Positions 1 to 15,056 of a stretch of DNA of 64,000 nucleotides are shown here, piece after piece. This DNA is from Cystobasidiopsis lactophilus. Lineage: Eukaryota > Basidiomycota > Agaricostilbomycetes > Agaricostilbales > Chionosphaeraceae. Numbering within the stretch: position 1 is the stretch's first letter; every line of letters starts with the position of its first letter. The stretch spans positions 1,647,328-1,711,327 of the forward strand of contig BCIO01000004.1 of the NCBI GenBank assembly GCA_001599975.1, given 5' to 3'. The translations under genes were made by a program, and so were the position numbers. The notes under the pieces were generated by a model. It saw nothing but the letters and a program-made list of their open reading frames with translations. It did no database searches and was not told the DNA's origin.

Positions 1-3512
<3,512 letters not shown>

Positions 3513-3642
3513 ATCAGGGCGGGCGGCACGGCATGGCGAGCATAGACAGAGTCCTCAGAGCCAGCTCGTTGGCCTGTGTAGGTCGGCTGCGAGCTTTGGC
3601 GTTTGGTAGAGGGGTCCATCGTAAGCAAACTATTCATCGACA

Positions 3643-6600
3643 TTACACGGCTTCTCGCTGGGCGGTCAGTGGTATAGCTTCCTCTGCTAATGCCAGAGCG
3701 TCTGCGGGAACCTTACTCCAGCTCAGGGTGGGCTTGTGTGTCCGCAAGGCCGAGCTGACGTCCTTCCAAAACCCGCTCGAGGTCGAGGCGTTGCCATACC
3801 CAGTGTGGGTCGGCTTCTTCCACCACTTGAGCGTTAGTGAAGACGCCACCACGCTGACTGACGAGAAGGCCATCATTGCGCCGGCCATCATCGGGTGCAG
3901 AAAGAGATTCCACGGTAGCAAGAAGCCCATGGCCAACGGCACGCCAATGAGGTTATCTGAGGAAGGTCGGGCAGATGAGCAGGCAGGTCAGCAAAGCCCG
4001 AAAGCACGTGCAGCTCACAGACTGTGGCCCCTGCAGATTTATAAGGTCAGCCAGCTGCCAGCCAACTGTAGAAAGGCTTGCAACCCACAGAGGAAGTTGA
4101 GGCGGATCTGACGGAAAATTCGCCGCGACAAGTCCAAAGCGGCTACCACGTCGAACAGATCGTTCCGCATCAGCACAATGTCGGCTGCTTCCACCGCAAT
4201 ATCGGTGCCACTGCATAGTGCAATGCCCACGTTGGCGGCGGCCAGCGCAGGCGAGTCGTTGACGCCATCGCCCACCTGGAAGCCCCGAGCCAACAGCAAA
4301 TTAGGCGGAGCGCGTTGCACAGGACTCCTAGAAAGAGCACCCACCATAGCCACAGAGTGCCCCTCATACTGCAAAGACTCCACAATCTCTCGTTTGCCCG
4401 CTGGCGATATCGAGGCGTAAATATCCTCGGGTTGGATGCCTGCTTCGGCGCCGACTGCGTTGGCTGTCCGCGCTTGGTCTCCGGTCACCATCAAGACACG
4501 CAAGCCCATCGACCGTAGAGTCTGCACAGCTTGGTGGGACTCTGCCTTCACAATGTCGGAGATGGCGAGGACCAGAGCGAGGCGACCATTGATGCCCACC
4601 AAGATGACCGTCCGCCCCGACGCCTCTTGACTGATCTTGAACTTTTCCAGTTCCGGGGTCAGCGTCACATCCACTTTGGCCAGCAGCGCCTCGTTGCCGA
4701 TTACGACGGTTCGAGCCCCGCCGGGCGTCTGGACCTGGGCAGAGATGCCCATGCCCGTTTCGTTTTGGAACGAAAGGACAGAAACGCCTGGCGGTAGACT
4801 TTCGACACGGAGCTGCCGTTCACTGTATTCGCACACGGCTTTGGCCAGCGGGTGCTGCGACTTGCTTTCCGCGACCAAGACCTGCTCCAGCACCGCTTTC
4901 CGGTCCTCCTGCGCCCAACGCGTTGCGACCACATTCATCCGACCATAGGTGATTGTCCCAGTCTTGTCCAGGACAATAGTATCGATCTTCTGAGACGCCT
5001 CCAACGGCCCGGCACCCTTGATGAGGATGCCATGCGATGCGCCCACCCCCGTGCCTACCATGACTGCAGTTGGCGTACTCAGGCCAAGAGCGCAAGGGCA
5101 TGCGACCACGATCACGGAGATGCAGATCTTGAGGCAGGTCATCAGCATGGGTGGGTGCCCAGGCTCCTCGAAGATCATTGGCAGCGGCGACAGCAGGCGG
5201 AAATGCGACACCAGGACCCAGGCCACAAAGGTGAGGAGACCCAAGAGCACCACGGCGGGTACAAAGTAGCCGGCCACAGTGTCGGCAAAGGCCTGGATTG
5301 GCGCTTTCGACGTCTGGGCGTCCTCGACGAGCTTGACGATCTGGGAGAGTGCCGTATCGCGGCCAGCTTTGGTCACGCGCATATCGAAGCTGCCGGAACC
5401 ATTCACGGTGCCGCCAATCACCCCGTCGCCCACGCGCTTGGTGACGGGCAAAGCCTCGCCGGTGATCATGCCCTCGTCGACGTCCGATTCGCCCGCCACA
5501 ATGCAGCCATCTGCCGGCAGCTTGTCCCCCGGCACAATCTTGACGTAGTCGCCGACTTGAATCAGCTCCGTGGGTACTTTCTTTTCGACTTTGCAAGCCG
5601 GAAAATCAGTGTAGATGGTGGTGCCCGAAGGCGCCAAGGACAGCAGCCTCGAGAGCGCGGCGGAGGTCTGGCCCTTGGCGAGGTTCTCCAGGTAGCGCCC
5701 GAAGCAGATGAAGGATAGGAGCATGGTCGAAGTGTCGAAGAACACCTTGGGGTGATAATCGGCATCCGCCGTGAAGGGAGCGGTGAGCATCGCAAAAGCC
5801 GAGTAAAAAAAGGAGGCAGAGGTGGAAAGGACAATGAGGAGGTCCATGGTCGCCGACTTGTGCTTCAGGCTCTTGTAGGCCGACCGGTAGAAGCGGGCGC
5901 CGACCCCAAACTGGGCGGGGACGGTGAGCAGCCCACAAACGAGGTCGGTCAGGTAGATGCCACGAATGAGCCGAATTTGAGTCAGTGGGCGCAATATAGG
6001 CACCATTGGGAAGATCATGGACAGGACAAAGACCGGGATCGCCAGCGCCAGCGCCGTCCGGAACGCCCTCCGCCACTCTGCAATCTCTTCCGTCCTCGCT
6101 AGAGATCGCAGTTGGGTCAGCTTTGACTGCTCGTCAGCCACGACGGCATCAAAGCCCAAGTCCTCAATGCGCTCCACCAAGTCGCGCGGTCCGACTGAGC
6201 TGGGGTCGAAAGTGACCTTCGCTGACCCTGGGACAAGCGATACCGCAACATCTAGCACGCCAGGTACGGAGGAAAGACCTTTCTCCACAGCCGACGTGCA
6301 ACTGGCCACAAGAGAGTGAGCAGGTCGTAGCTTTAAACCGGTTCGAGCGTCGTGAAACAAGCCTTACGAGGCGCAGGTCATTCCGTAAACTGAGATGACG
6401 ATAGAACCAGGCTCTGACGATACCACCAGCTCGGACGCTTCGAAACCCATGTCCTCGACTTCCTGCACAGGCAAGCCCGACGATGATTGGCTCGAGGCGG
6501 CTCTGGCACAAGAGATGAGTGACCTGCGGACGCACCTGAGCTAGCCGAGCGGGCGTCCATAGATCAGGGTCGTAGGTGACGCTGGCCTTCTCTGCGAGGA

Positions 6601-6778
6601 GATTGACCTGGACAGAATGGACGCCAGCTTGTGGCTGCAGTCCGGACTCAATTGCAGAGGCGCATGCTTCGGTCCATAATGAGCTGTCTGTCCCTCCCTT
6701 GGCCTCGGACTATGTGGAAGTAAGCTCACCGCCGCATGTCATCCCACCAATGGTGAGCTGGCAGGTAAGCGTCGTCAT
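3643..6778 (-). CDS. CCC2: Copper-transporting P1B-type ATPase (CCC2/ATP7-like)
   Basis: Pumps Cu+ into the late secretory pathway to load cuproenzymes such as multicopper oxidases. Exon 1 (6730-6778) and exon 2 (from 6666) join to rebuild the first metal-binding motif GMTCGACASAIE; exons 3 and 4 join at 6368/6301 to rebuild the second, GMTCASCTSAVEKG. The large exon carries the TGE phosphatase loop, the membrane CPC motif (VACPCALGLS), the phosphorylation site DKTGTIT, the SQHPLA loop and GDGVNDSPAL, the last interrupted by a 69-nt in-frame intron (4276-4344). Near the C-terminus a 12-nt microexon (4019-4030), flanked by introns 4031-4088 and 3957-4018, restores LNFLWATVYNLIGVPLAMG. Length and two heavy-metal domains match fungal CCC2. 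The start at 6778 is the first Met before the first GMTC; an earlier exon cannot be excluded. Confidence 0.93.
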
Positions 6779-6991
6779 GCAGAGCGCGTCTTCTTTCTTG
6801 ATGTTGTTTAGATGGTTGGGCCGCGGCCGCCTTCGCCTTTCGGTCTCTGGTCGCCCTGTCAGAGGCCCGCCTCTTTGGGTACAGATAACAATGAATGTAG
6901 TAGGGGCGGAAACCGGAAGCGCAGAAGAAGGTCGTCGTCAAGGCGAGAGGGGTAAATGCGTCTTACCAAGCGACGAGCGACTGCACCCGGC

Positions 6992-8352
6992 ATGCGGTTC
7001 TTAGACCTCAGTTCGGCTGAGACTTACGTTCTCACCTACAAATGCTTTGCCTACGCATGCCTATTGGCGGGCCCTGTGCGCGGCCTTCTTTTGCTGTGAT
7101 CGTGCCCCAAAACTTGACCTTGCATGGGCCTCATGCAGACTTCCTTTGTGGTGGACGCCCCCTTTGGCAAATTCAGCTGGGGCAGAAGGTGACTTGATGG
7201 GTACTAAGCTTTCATCTGAAGAGCTAACGGGTCTCTGCATGGCAGTATGTTTTCGATGAACGCAGTAAGTCCATCGTCTGCTCGCCCGGACCCAAGAATC
7301 TCAATCGCCTTACAAAGAATGTGGCGTGGTGGATCATGGAGGTAAGAGCAAACGAGCGACAAGTAGACGGCGTCCTTTTCCCACATCGGTCTCTGACGTT
7401 TCTGACAGATCGTGTCCCCCGTCACTTTCCTGATTTCGCTTGGACGAAATCCGCTTGACTACAGCCCCTCAAAGTGGGTAGCTCGCTGAATTGACCATGT
7501 CGATGGCCTGTTTGATTCCAGTCCAGGCCGAGCTGGGGATTCGACGTGGCGGCAATTTGGAGTCGGGTGGCGACTTTGTCAGGCCCAACCAAGGTGATGG
7601 TCGCCTTGATGCTCATCCATTACGCCAATCGGTCGACCTTCTCCATCATGCGCACCCCAGCGAAGCGATCGCCAATGCACGTCCTGCCGTTTGTAGCCGC
7701 AGTCGGCTTCAATCTCGCCAATGGGTATTTGCTGGGTTCTTGGATTGGAGGCCGCACCCTGGCAGACCAACACCAGCACGGTGCCGTCGACGCTGCGGCT
7801 TCGTCGTCGCCGTTGTTCTGGTGCGGCCTCGGCTTGTGGGCGGCAGGCTTTGTCGGCAATTTGGCGCACGACGAAATCCTCTACAGCTTGCGCCGGCCGA
7901 GTCCTCAGCAGCCACAGCCTCCGCGCTACTCGATTCCATATGGAGGCCTCTACTCTTGGCCCTGGGGCGGCGTCTCATTCCCGGCCTACTTGTGCGAGTG
8001 GATCGAGTGGCTTGGCTTCGCCCTAGCCTGCTCGTCTTGCAACCCGCCTCCATCATTCCCTGCGCCTGCTTTGCTCCAATCAGACTGGCATCCACCTGCG
8101 CTCGCAACGCGCCTTGTCGCCAAACTATTGCAGCTGGTGGCGACCCTTCTGCGCTCACTGCGAGGCGCAGGCCAAGAGTTGCCGGCCCCCTTGTTGCAAC
8201 CTGGCACCTACACCACTCCTCCCTTCCTATTTCTCTTCGCCGAAGTGGTGACGATGGTTCCGAGGGCACTGAAGGGCCACTCTTGGTACCAAGACAAATT
8301 TGGCGCCGACTTTCCCAAGAAGCGGAAGGCCTTCTTGCCGGGCTTGGTGTGA
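6992..8352 (+). CDS. Steroid 5-alpha-reductase family protein (SRD5A-like)
   Basis: Membrane-embedded NADPH-dependent reductase family acting on delta-4 steroid or related double bonds; the fungal substrate is unknown. Proposed exons are 6992-7075, 7139-7188, 7246-7264, 7318-7341, 7409-7477 and 7522-8352, which stay in one frame and give about 358 residues. Recognisable blocks are VDAPFGKFSWGR, WWIMEIVSPVTFL, HYANRS, NLANGYLLGSW, HDEILYSLR, the glycine-rich IPYGGLYSWPWGG, EWIEWLGFALA and the C-terminal HSWYQDKFGADFPKKRKAFLPG, all in family order. Exons 3 and 4 are only 19 and 24 nt. The long stretch between EWIEWLG and HSWYQDKFG is more extended than in animal SRD5A and may hide one more in-frame intron. 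Its 3' end lies 23 bp from the end of the convergent glutaminyl cyclase gene. Confidence 0.85.
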
Positions 8353-8375
8353 CAGGGCGTGGCTCATGATGGCGT

Positions 8376-9773
8376 CTACTAATGGAGAACAAAAAAGACG
8401 CCCAAGGAGTGAGATGCCTGACAACGAATTGAACAAAGCGAAACTGCGCACCAGCTCGTCCCTCTGCCGGTCCGCAGTCCCCGGTCCCAAGCCCAAGTAC
8501 TCTGCCGCAACAAGCCGAGTGATGAGACTCCACGCTCGGACAGTGGAAATGTCCAGGGCCGTCCGGTCATCAGAAAGCTTGTGCCAGCATTGAGGGAACG
8601 GGATGGGTATTAGGTGCAGCACGGGCACGCCGGCTTTGAGGAAGGGGATGTGGTCGTCTTCAATGTGGCCTCCGAAGATTGAGGCTTGCGTGCGGGCTTG
8701 AAAAAAGCTGCGCGAGCTCGCAGCCTGGCCAGCGGCCGCCCGAAAGCCGTCGCTCGCCCATCGGTCCCCCGAGCGCCCTTTCCAGAGTAGACCGGCCGAC
8801 CCCAATCGGTGCTCAGCTGCAATGAATTGGTCGAACAGCCACCCCGTGTTGTGGTAGAAATTGCGAATTAGTGGATTTGGGTTGCCAATGAGATCGAGCA
8901 AGACAAAGGTTGAGATTTGGGAGATAGGTGGCGCGGGCCGAATGTTGGATGTTGATGGTGTCGATGGAATCTCGGACCATATTTTAGCCAAATGACTGAG
9001 GTAGACTCCCGATAAATATGCGAACAAGAAACTATCGGCAAAGCTCCCAACAGAAACGGGACTCACCGAGCGCCATAGATAGAGTCGGTCGCTGTCCAGC
9101 TCTCGAACGCTTCTTCGCCGTCCAGGAACAAAAAGGTCAGGCTGCTGCGAGGCCGCTTTCCCAGCTTCTGTGCTTCCCGTTGCGCGTCCTCGGCGTCCAA
9201 GCGAGCTTCCCTATCATCTAGCCNCCCCGCCAGCGCTTCCGCCACATCCACCAATATTGCACAGGGTGCTGCGCTGTCGGTGGCGCCCACAAAATTGTCG
9301 TCGGGGCTGGTCGCAAAGTATTTGGAGTCGATGTGCGCCGCCAAGACTAGCTTGAGGTCGGCCTCCGGGTTGTGCGTGAACGCTAGGTTGCGAAAGTTGA
9401 TAGGGCCTATTGGCGTCGAGTCCGTGAAAGCGTCCTCCAAGACGGCCCAGGAGCCGCGCTTCGAAGCTCGACGTAAGGCTGCAAAGCGCGACGAGATCTC
9501 GTCCTGGATCTTGCGCAGGCTAGGACTGCCAGCCGGCCTGGGCACCAAAATCTTGTTCAGGAGCGATTCAGGGTCGTCAAGGTCCAGATTCCGCGCCGGG
9601 TCTGCCAAGCCAGCGAAAGCCTCGAGCTGAGGGTCGCTTAAAGCTGTGTACTGCTTTTTGGCGAGCGCCTGCCGCTGTGGCCCTTCCAGAACAAACGCAT
9701 CAGCAGTCCAGACCAGGGGCCAGATCCAAAGGCCGGCATGCACTCGCATAGGTCGGTCGCCGCTTCTCTCCAA
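8376..9773 (-). CDS. Glutaminyl-peptide cyclotransferase (M28 family), probably ER-retained
   Basis: Zinc enzyme that converts N-terminal Gln/Glu to pyroglutamate in secretory proteins. Metal-site motifs are in family order: VGATDSAAPCAIL (Asp), FLFLDGEEAFESW (Glu) and PFPQCWHKLSDD (His), plus FGGHIEDDHIPFL. A hydrophobic N-terminus (from Met 9749 or 9773) fits a signal peptide. An intron joins SIYGAR to HLAKIW near 9000-9066. For the 3' end I favour a last intron 8379-8451 (GTGCGC to CCATTAG), which is followed directly by a TAG and leaves the C-terminus ADRQRDEL, an ER-retrieval signal; without it the frame would run to 8227 and overlap the neighbouring CDS. Base 9224 is an ambiguous N inside the coding region. 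The gene starts 90 bp from YOS9, head to head. Confidence 0.87.
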
Positions 9774-9863
9774 GCAACGACGGCGGCCAGCTTGAAGCTT
9801 TCTCTCCTTTTCGGCGCTTCAAGTAGCTCCAGAATCTCTTGAACCTCCAGCTTAGCGGGCCAG

Positions 9864-11509
9864 ATGAAAGGCTTGGTGCAGCGAACCGCCTGGCTCCTGC
9901 TGCTCCAAGAGCTCCTTCATGGCGCTTCCGCTCTCTCCTCCAGCAGTCCGCCCGACCTTTTCGCTTCTCCCAAATTCCAAATCACGCTTACTCGGGACCT
10001 GATATCCAACGCGACAGCTTCAGAGCTCCTCGCGGGCACCGCTGGCTATGAGCTCCTGCGCACTACAGGCGGCCAGGCCTTCCTGTGCCAGTTGCCCCAC
10101 GCGGCCAGCGCACCAGCCTCAAGCGCCATCCAAGCCGCTGCCACTGCAATGTCCCAATCGCCCAACCCCGTAGACCCGCATCACGGGCTGGAAAGGGGCC
10201 TCGCTTTGTTGGAGCCTCTCAAAGGTGGCTGCCTGTACCAGAAGCAAGGCTGGTTTACCTGTGAGCCGGCGCCTGAATGTGCTCGTTCTCGCCGTCACTT
10301 GACGTCCTTGGTTCCAGACGCCTTCTGTCACGGCTCTGAAATCCGACAATTTCACGAGGTCCGAGTTGCTGGCTCAAACTCGCCAGCAGAAGATCCGCAC
10401 AACGAGGCATACACCTTGGGATTTTACCCCTCCGAGAAGCTTGGCAATGGGCAACAGGAGCGTCTCAGCTCAGGTGCCGCTGAGGTCGTGGCCTCGCAGG
10501 CGTCGGGCGGCTTGTCCGACATTTTGGCTCAGGACGGCAGCGAGGACGCAGAGGCGGTCAACTCGAAGCGTTACCTGGTCCAGCACTGGACAGGAGGTAC
10601 TTTGTGTGACATGACTGGCCTGGAGCGCAAGGTGGAAGTCCAAGTGAGCATGTGTCCTTCGCAACTGGGGGACGGAAAGGCTCACCCTTGGCTCCCCAGT
10701 TCCACTGCAACACCCAGTCGACAGACCGCATCGCTCTCATTCGAGAAACAGCCATTTGCGAATACGTCATGATGATCCAAACGCCCAGGCTTTGTGGCGA
10801 GCCTTACTTTCTGGGATCTGGAGGAGCCGACGCCGCGTCGTTGCCGGCCCAGCCTGTCATTTGCCGCCCCGTTGCCAAGCATGCTGTTCAGTCAGTCACT
10901 CAAGGCGACGAAGGCCCCCCGCTCCCTCTTGGAGCGTCGCAAGAGGCCTCCCAAGTCGACTTGGAGCCAACAGCAAGCCAAGATATTCTTCTGGACGACG
11001 ATCCAACAGAAGAGGCCGACGACCAGGCCACAGTCTTCCTTATGGATGCATCTACCGGTGAAATATTGCATTCCGGGGCGCTCGCAGACTCAGACGAGGG
11101 CGAAGAAGTGCCAACCGAAGAGGGCGACCTCACCAAGACCGCCCTCCGAGAGTTTGCGGCGTTCATGGAGAAGAGCCTGGCCGCGGCATTGTCTCGAATC
11201 GATGAAGATCCGGCAGAAGCGTCCGAGGAAGCGGAAGCGGACCTCAAGGCAGAGCAGCGGACGCGGCGGCTGTCCGAAATCGTGAAGACCCTTATGAGCC
11301 AAAAGGGAGCCAAGGCTGCGCTAGGTCGCTCGGGCCAGCGCACTCGCGACCGGTCTGGCGATTCCCTCAAGGTTGGAAGCCCGGCGCACCAAAGGCTGGC
11401 CGAGTTCTATCGGACCTCAGACTTTGGCGACGAAGACAGGCAAGAAAAGAAGCAGGACGCGCAGACGGGTGATTCCGGCAGTGAGCCGCGCAAGAGAGAT
11501 GAGTTATAG
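9864..11509 (+). CDS. YOS9: ER-associated degradation lectin Yos9/OS-9
   Basis: Lumenal lectin of the HRD ubiquitin-ligase complex that reads trimmed mannose on misfolded glycoproteins. Exons 9864-10260, 10318-10643 and 10700-11509 keep one frame. The first intron (57 nt, in frame) restores GWFTYAFCHGSEIRQFHE and the second restores EVQFHC. A leucine-rich signal peptide (TAWLLLLQELLHGASA) opens the protein. The MRH domain shows GCLYQKQGWFTY, YLVQHWTGGTLCD, the Cys-rich QFHCN block and ICEYVMMIQTPRLC. An acidic C-terminal region follows, and the protein ends in KRDEL, the ER-retrieval signal (yeast Yos9 ends in HDEL). About 510 residues, normal for the family. Shares its 5' region with the divergent glutaminyl cyclase gene. 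Confidence 0.93.
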
Positions 11510-11598
11510 CAAAGAGGTGCGAGGTATTTCATAGTGGTATCCCAGACAGAACGTCTCAACCGTGCGGGCAGAGTGTTTGAGTGCCACTGGTCTGGCCC

Positions 11599-13336
11599 TC
11601 ACTTTTGCAATGGCGGCGCGTTTGGCCACACTTGCGATTCGGCTTTCCAGCTGGAAAGGGCGCTCTCGACGAGCTCCTGGGTGACCTGAGGGTGCCGCGG
11701 CGTGAACGCGCAAAGCTCGCGAAGCTTGCTGCCGTCCAAGGCAGTGGCGTGGCGTGACAGCAGCTCGCGAGGGATTTCGGGAGTCATGAAAGGGTTGGTA
11801 ATGGGAGGGGTACTCTGTTCGAGCATGGCTGGCCAAGAGTCGAGGAGAAACTCGTTGGCTTCCTTGACCACCGCGGAAGTGTTGAGCTGCGCGATCGCCA
11901 GTCTTAGATGGGTCCGCGAGCCAGGACTAGAAAGCGCTTACTTTTGCAAATTGATTGACCAGCGAGCTGGAGAAGCTAAACCTCTCCAGTCCCACCGCTT
12001 TGGCGATCAGCCCCATCAGCTGGCCCAAAGTTGTGTCCCCGTTGTCCGTCAAATTGAAGAGGGGCGCGGTCAGCGTGCTCTGACGAGTGGCCAGGAATTC
12101 CATTTCCTCTGAAGGGTACTCGGACGGCCTTTCACTGAGCCAGTGTACATGAGACTTGACTGGTCGGCAAGGTGGCAACGGCGATCCGGCCACCTCATCA
12201 GCTTTAGTGCGGCCCAATTTTGCCATCCATTCGGCCAATACGAGCAAAGCAGAAGCCATGTCCTCGGAGTGCAATGTGTGACAGGGATCGTCGGACCAGA
12301 GCACCGTCATTTCCTCGTTATCGAACTGGCGGCCGCCAAACATGTTAGACCTCTTAGTGCATAACCCTGCGAAGTCACTATTTACCTTGTAAATTTCTGC
12401 AATGAGGCTGTCCAAAACACGATCGATGCCCTCAGCTTCAACACTGGGCCAAGCATTAAGGGAATGCCTCACAGTCGGCCAGAGAACTCGCTGTTAATGG
12501 CTGGACCATATACCAGAGGATAGCGGGCGATAACCAGGTTTAAATTAGGGATATCCGCCAAGGCGCGAACAGCTTCGTAGTGCCACAGAGAGAGGAGCGA
12601 GGTGGGCTGGACAGTTCCATCGCTTTCTCGCAGCGGTTTCATTTGGCCCTCTTGGCTTTCGAAGAGGCTGCGATTCGAAAATCTTTAGCATACAATGCCA
12701 CCTCTGACCTCAGAGCTCTTACCTCGGCAGACAGCGCACGTAGGCACGGACGCCCGTTTGGGCCGCCACCTCGCCTAGCTGGTAGGCGATTCTGGCGGTG
12801 CGCTCCAATAGCACAACCTCGGGTAGCTTGAACTCAGTGTCACCTGGGTGACAGTAGGAATCAATCGCTGGAAAGACTCTGAGAATGACCAGCGACCTCA
12901 CCAGTAAAGTCAAAGACCCAGTCAAACGCTGCGCCTTGTTTCGGCTTGAACATTTTCTCCCGGGCGGGCGCGGATGCAAAATTGGCTTGTAGACATTCGA
13001 CCTCGCCACTCTCCGCGCCGGCCTCAAGAACCTTTCGCCTGCGAGGAAGGCGCTTTCAATCAGCACGAGCGGCCCCTCGCGACGATCAGTAAAGGGATGC
13101 CCTACGATTCCTTGTCCACAAACGTCAGGTATGCCTAGAAGGGCAACATAATGAGCACAACTGAGGAGCAGAACCGGGCGAGAACGACTCGCTTTGGCAG
13201 CGGGCAGCAACAAGAACTTGTCGACGATGCGGATGTGAGCGAAGGTGCCCCTCTGCGACCAGAGCCTCTTGAGGAGCGCAAAAGCAAGCCCTTGGCCGAC
13301 ACCGCCAAGGATTAAGACCTGCGGTTTGGCGCTCAT
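11599..13336 (-). CDS. NAD(P)-binding epimerase/dehydratase-like (extended SDR) protein
   Basis: The N-terminus MSAKPQVLILGGVG carries a GGxG nucleotide-binding turn after a beta strand, followed by FAHIRIVDKFLLLP, where an acidic residue ends strand 2. Later exons hold LNLVIARYPLVYGPAI, the segment after the SDR active site, and WSDDPCHTLHSEDMASALLVLAEW, the substrate-lobe helix of epimerase-type SDRs. The C-terminal exon (11599 to about 11900) has HPQVTQELVESAL and ends at 11599. Several short introns separate these blocks; I did not fix each border. The substrate is unknown. It resembles fungal 'NAD-dependent epimerase/dehydratase' proteins rather than a named enzyme, so function stays at family level. 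Confidence 0.65.
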
Positions 13337-13562
13337 GGCAGGACTTCGATAGCTACTTCACTCGGGCTGGAATGTGGAGGCCCCGGCTGCGGCGCGAGCC
13401 TTCTGCTCTCACAACTGGCGTGCTAGATGGTACGGCCGGCTCTTGGTAGAGGCTTGTGTGGCAGAAGGTACGGTGGTGGCTCGCGGACAAGAAAACGAAA
13501 TTCGGAAGACCCCTTGTTTGTATGCACCGTAAAAGGCACGGACCCATTAACGAGGACCCCTT

Positions 13563-15056
13563 CTACAAGCTCTCCATCTTCTTGGCCTTCTCTCTGATCA
13601 AATTCGTCAGTGAGCGTCAAGGGACTGACAGGGAAGAACCCACTCCTCCAGTCGATGATACAACATGGCGATTGCGGTCTGGATGTTTTGCGGCAGGCCT
13701 GTGATGGTGACGAGCTGCTCGAAGCCAAAGTGGCAGGATATTAGCTGCTTCAGCTCAATTGGGGGCCCAGAACATCGCCTCACCCGCTCGCCTGGTTGCC
13801 CTCCAGAGGTCTTTTGCATTTCCTCGTTGGGCTCCATGATCTTGATGTTGGTCGCGCTCTTTTGGCGGATCTCGTTGATCTTGGCGCCGCCCTTACCGAT
13901 GACGGAAGAGACCAGGTCATCTGGGATGAAGATCTGTTGGGTTTGGCTGCCCGGCGCGGTCGCCGTGCTGTTGTAGGAGGGAAACGAGGAAGGCTTGCGG
14001 TCTTTGTCGGCGCCACTCGTGCTGCCTCCCGGCGCGCCTCTCCGGTCGTCGTCCCGTCGGTAGTAGTCGCGGTCTGGGCCGGGCGGCCGATCATAAGAGT
14101 CCCCGCGATAGGACTCGCGAAAGCCAGGGCGATAGGAACGGTTCTCGTAGGGCCGCTCGGCCTGCTCCTGCAAGATGGTGCCGACGTAGTAGACCGCAAT
14201 GTGGATGGCATCAGCGACGCCGGACACGGTCAGAATGCGCTGCCGTCCCTCGGGATCAGTCCGCGCCAACAGGAAGCGTGGCAAACCCACCTCGGTGCTC
14301 CCAGGCAGCATGGCCTCACTGGCCTGCAGCCGAGCGCCGGACGCTTCTTGGATCTCTTTGATCTTGCTGCCACCCTTTCCGATGACTGAGCCCATTCGGG
14401 CATTGGGAATGATGAAGCTGCCGTCAGCGGTCAGTGGTTTTGAAACGACGTCTCGAGAATGCACGGCCTACCGGATTGTGACAGCTCTGGAGCCGGGAAC
14501 AGAGGGTGAGTCGAAAGGTTCGTCATTGATGCGCCGCACGACCAAGCCAAATGCCTGCCAGATGTCAGCGCGTCTTGAAGCAGCAAATGACAAGCGGTGG
14601 CGGGCTCACTTTAGACACGGCGTCCAAGGGGCCACTGATGATCAAAATGCGTTCAGGATTGTTGGCAATGGCTTCGCTGACGGCCACCTTGGCGCCCGCC
14701 TTGTCGCGGATTTCGCGAATGGACACGCCGCCTGCAAAAGGCCGCCCGCCGTTCTCAGCGTCTGCGCTTGCGGCCTGTTTCTGAAAAGAAGGGGCGAGCT
14801 ACGCACTTTTGCCAATGATGATTGAAGCGTCTTGGGTCACAATGAGTGCACGCATGGTGATGACGGGGGCTGGCTTGGTGTCGCCGGCCGGGGCGTCTGG
14901 CAAGTTGGCGGAGGCCGGTGCGGCGGGCAGCTGGGAAGCAGACCCGCTGGCCACGTCCTCCATCTTGACGTCCATGGAATCCAGGTTGGCTCTCTTGGTC
15001 TGGGGCGTGCTGGAGCTGACAGAGTCCGATCTAGGGCGCTTCGCGTTTTCGGTCAT
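13563..15056 (-). CDS. Triple KH-domain RNA-binding protein (PCBP/hnRNP K-like)
   Basis: Binds C-rich or structured RNA to control mRNA stability and translation in related proteins (PCBP, yeast Pbp2/Hek2, fission yeast Rnc1). Three KH domains are visible: the first is split by an intron (IIIGKS then GVSIREIRDKAGAKV), the second reads MGSVIGKGGSKIKEIQEASGA and the third LVSSVIGKGGAKINEIRQKS. The last two keep the GxxG loop exactly as GKGG; the first reads GKSG. Between KH2 and KH3 lies an RGD/RDY-rich low-complexity linker. The third KH contains an in-frame intron. A final intron (GTGGGT to TTTGATCAG) gives the end EEEKAKKMESL at 13563; reading through gives an end at 13607. Met 15056 opens a Ser/Pro/Ala-rich N-terminus. 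Confidence 0.85.

Noticed and set aside
4852-5718. 288-codon open frame on the + strand
   Set aside because: Antisense shadow of CCC2, His/Gln/Arg-rich composition and no recognisable family.
8227-8375. Read-through end of glutaminyl cyclase at 8227
   Set aside because: It would overlap the 5-alpha-reductase-like CDS and adds residues unlike the family; a standard 73-nt intron followed by a stop, leaving RDEL, explains the end better.
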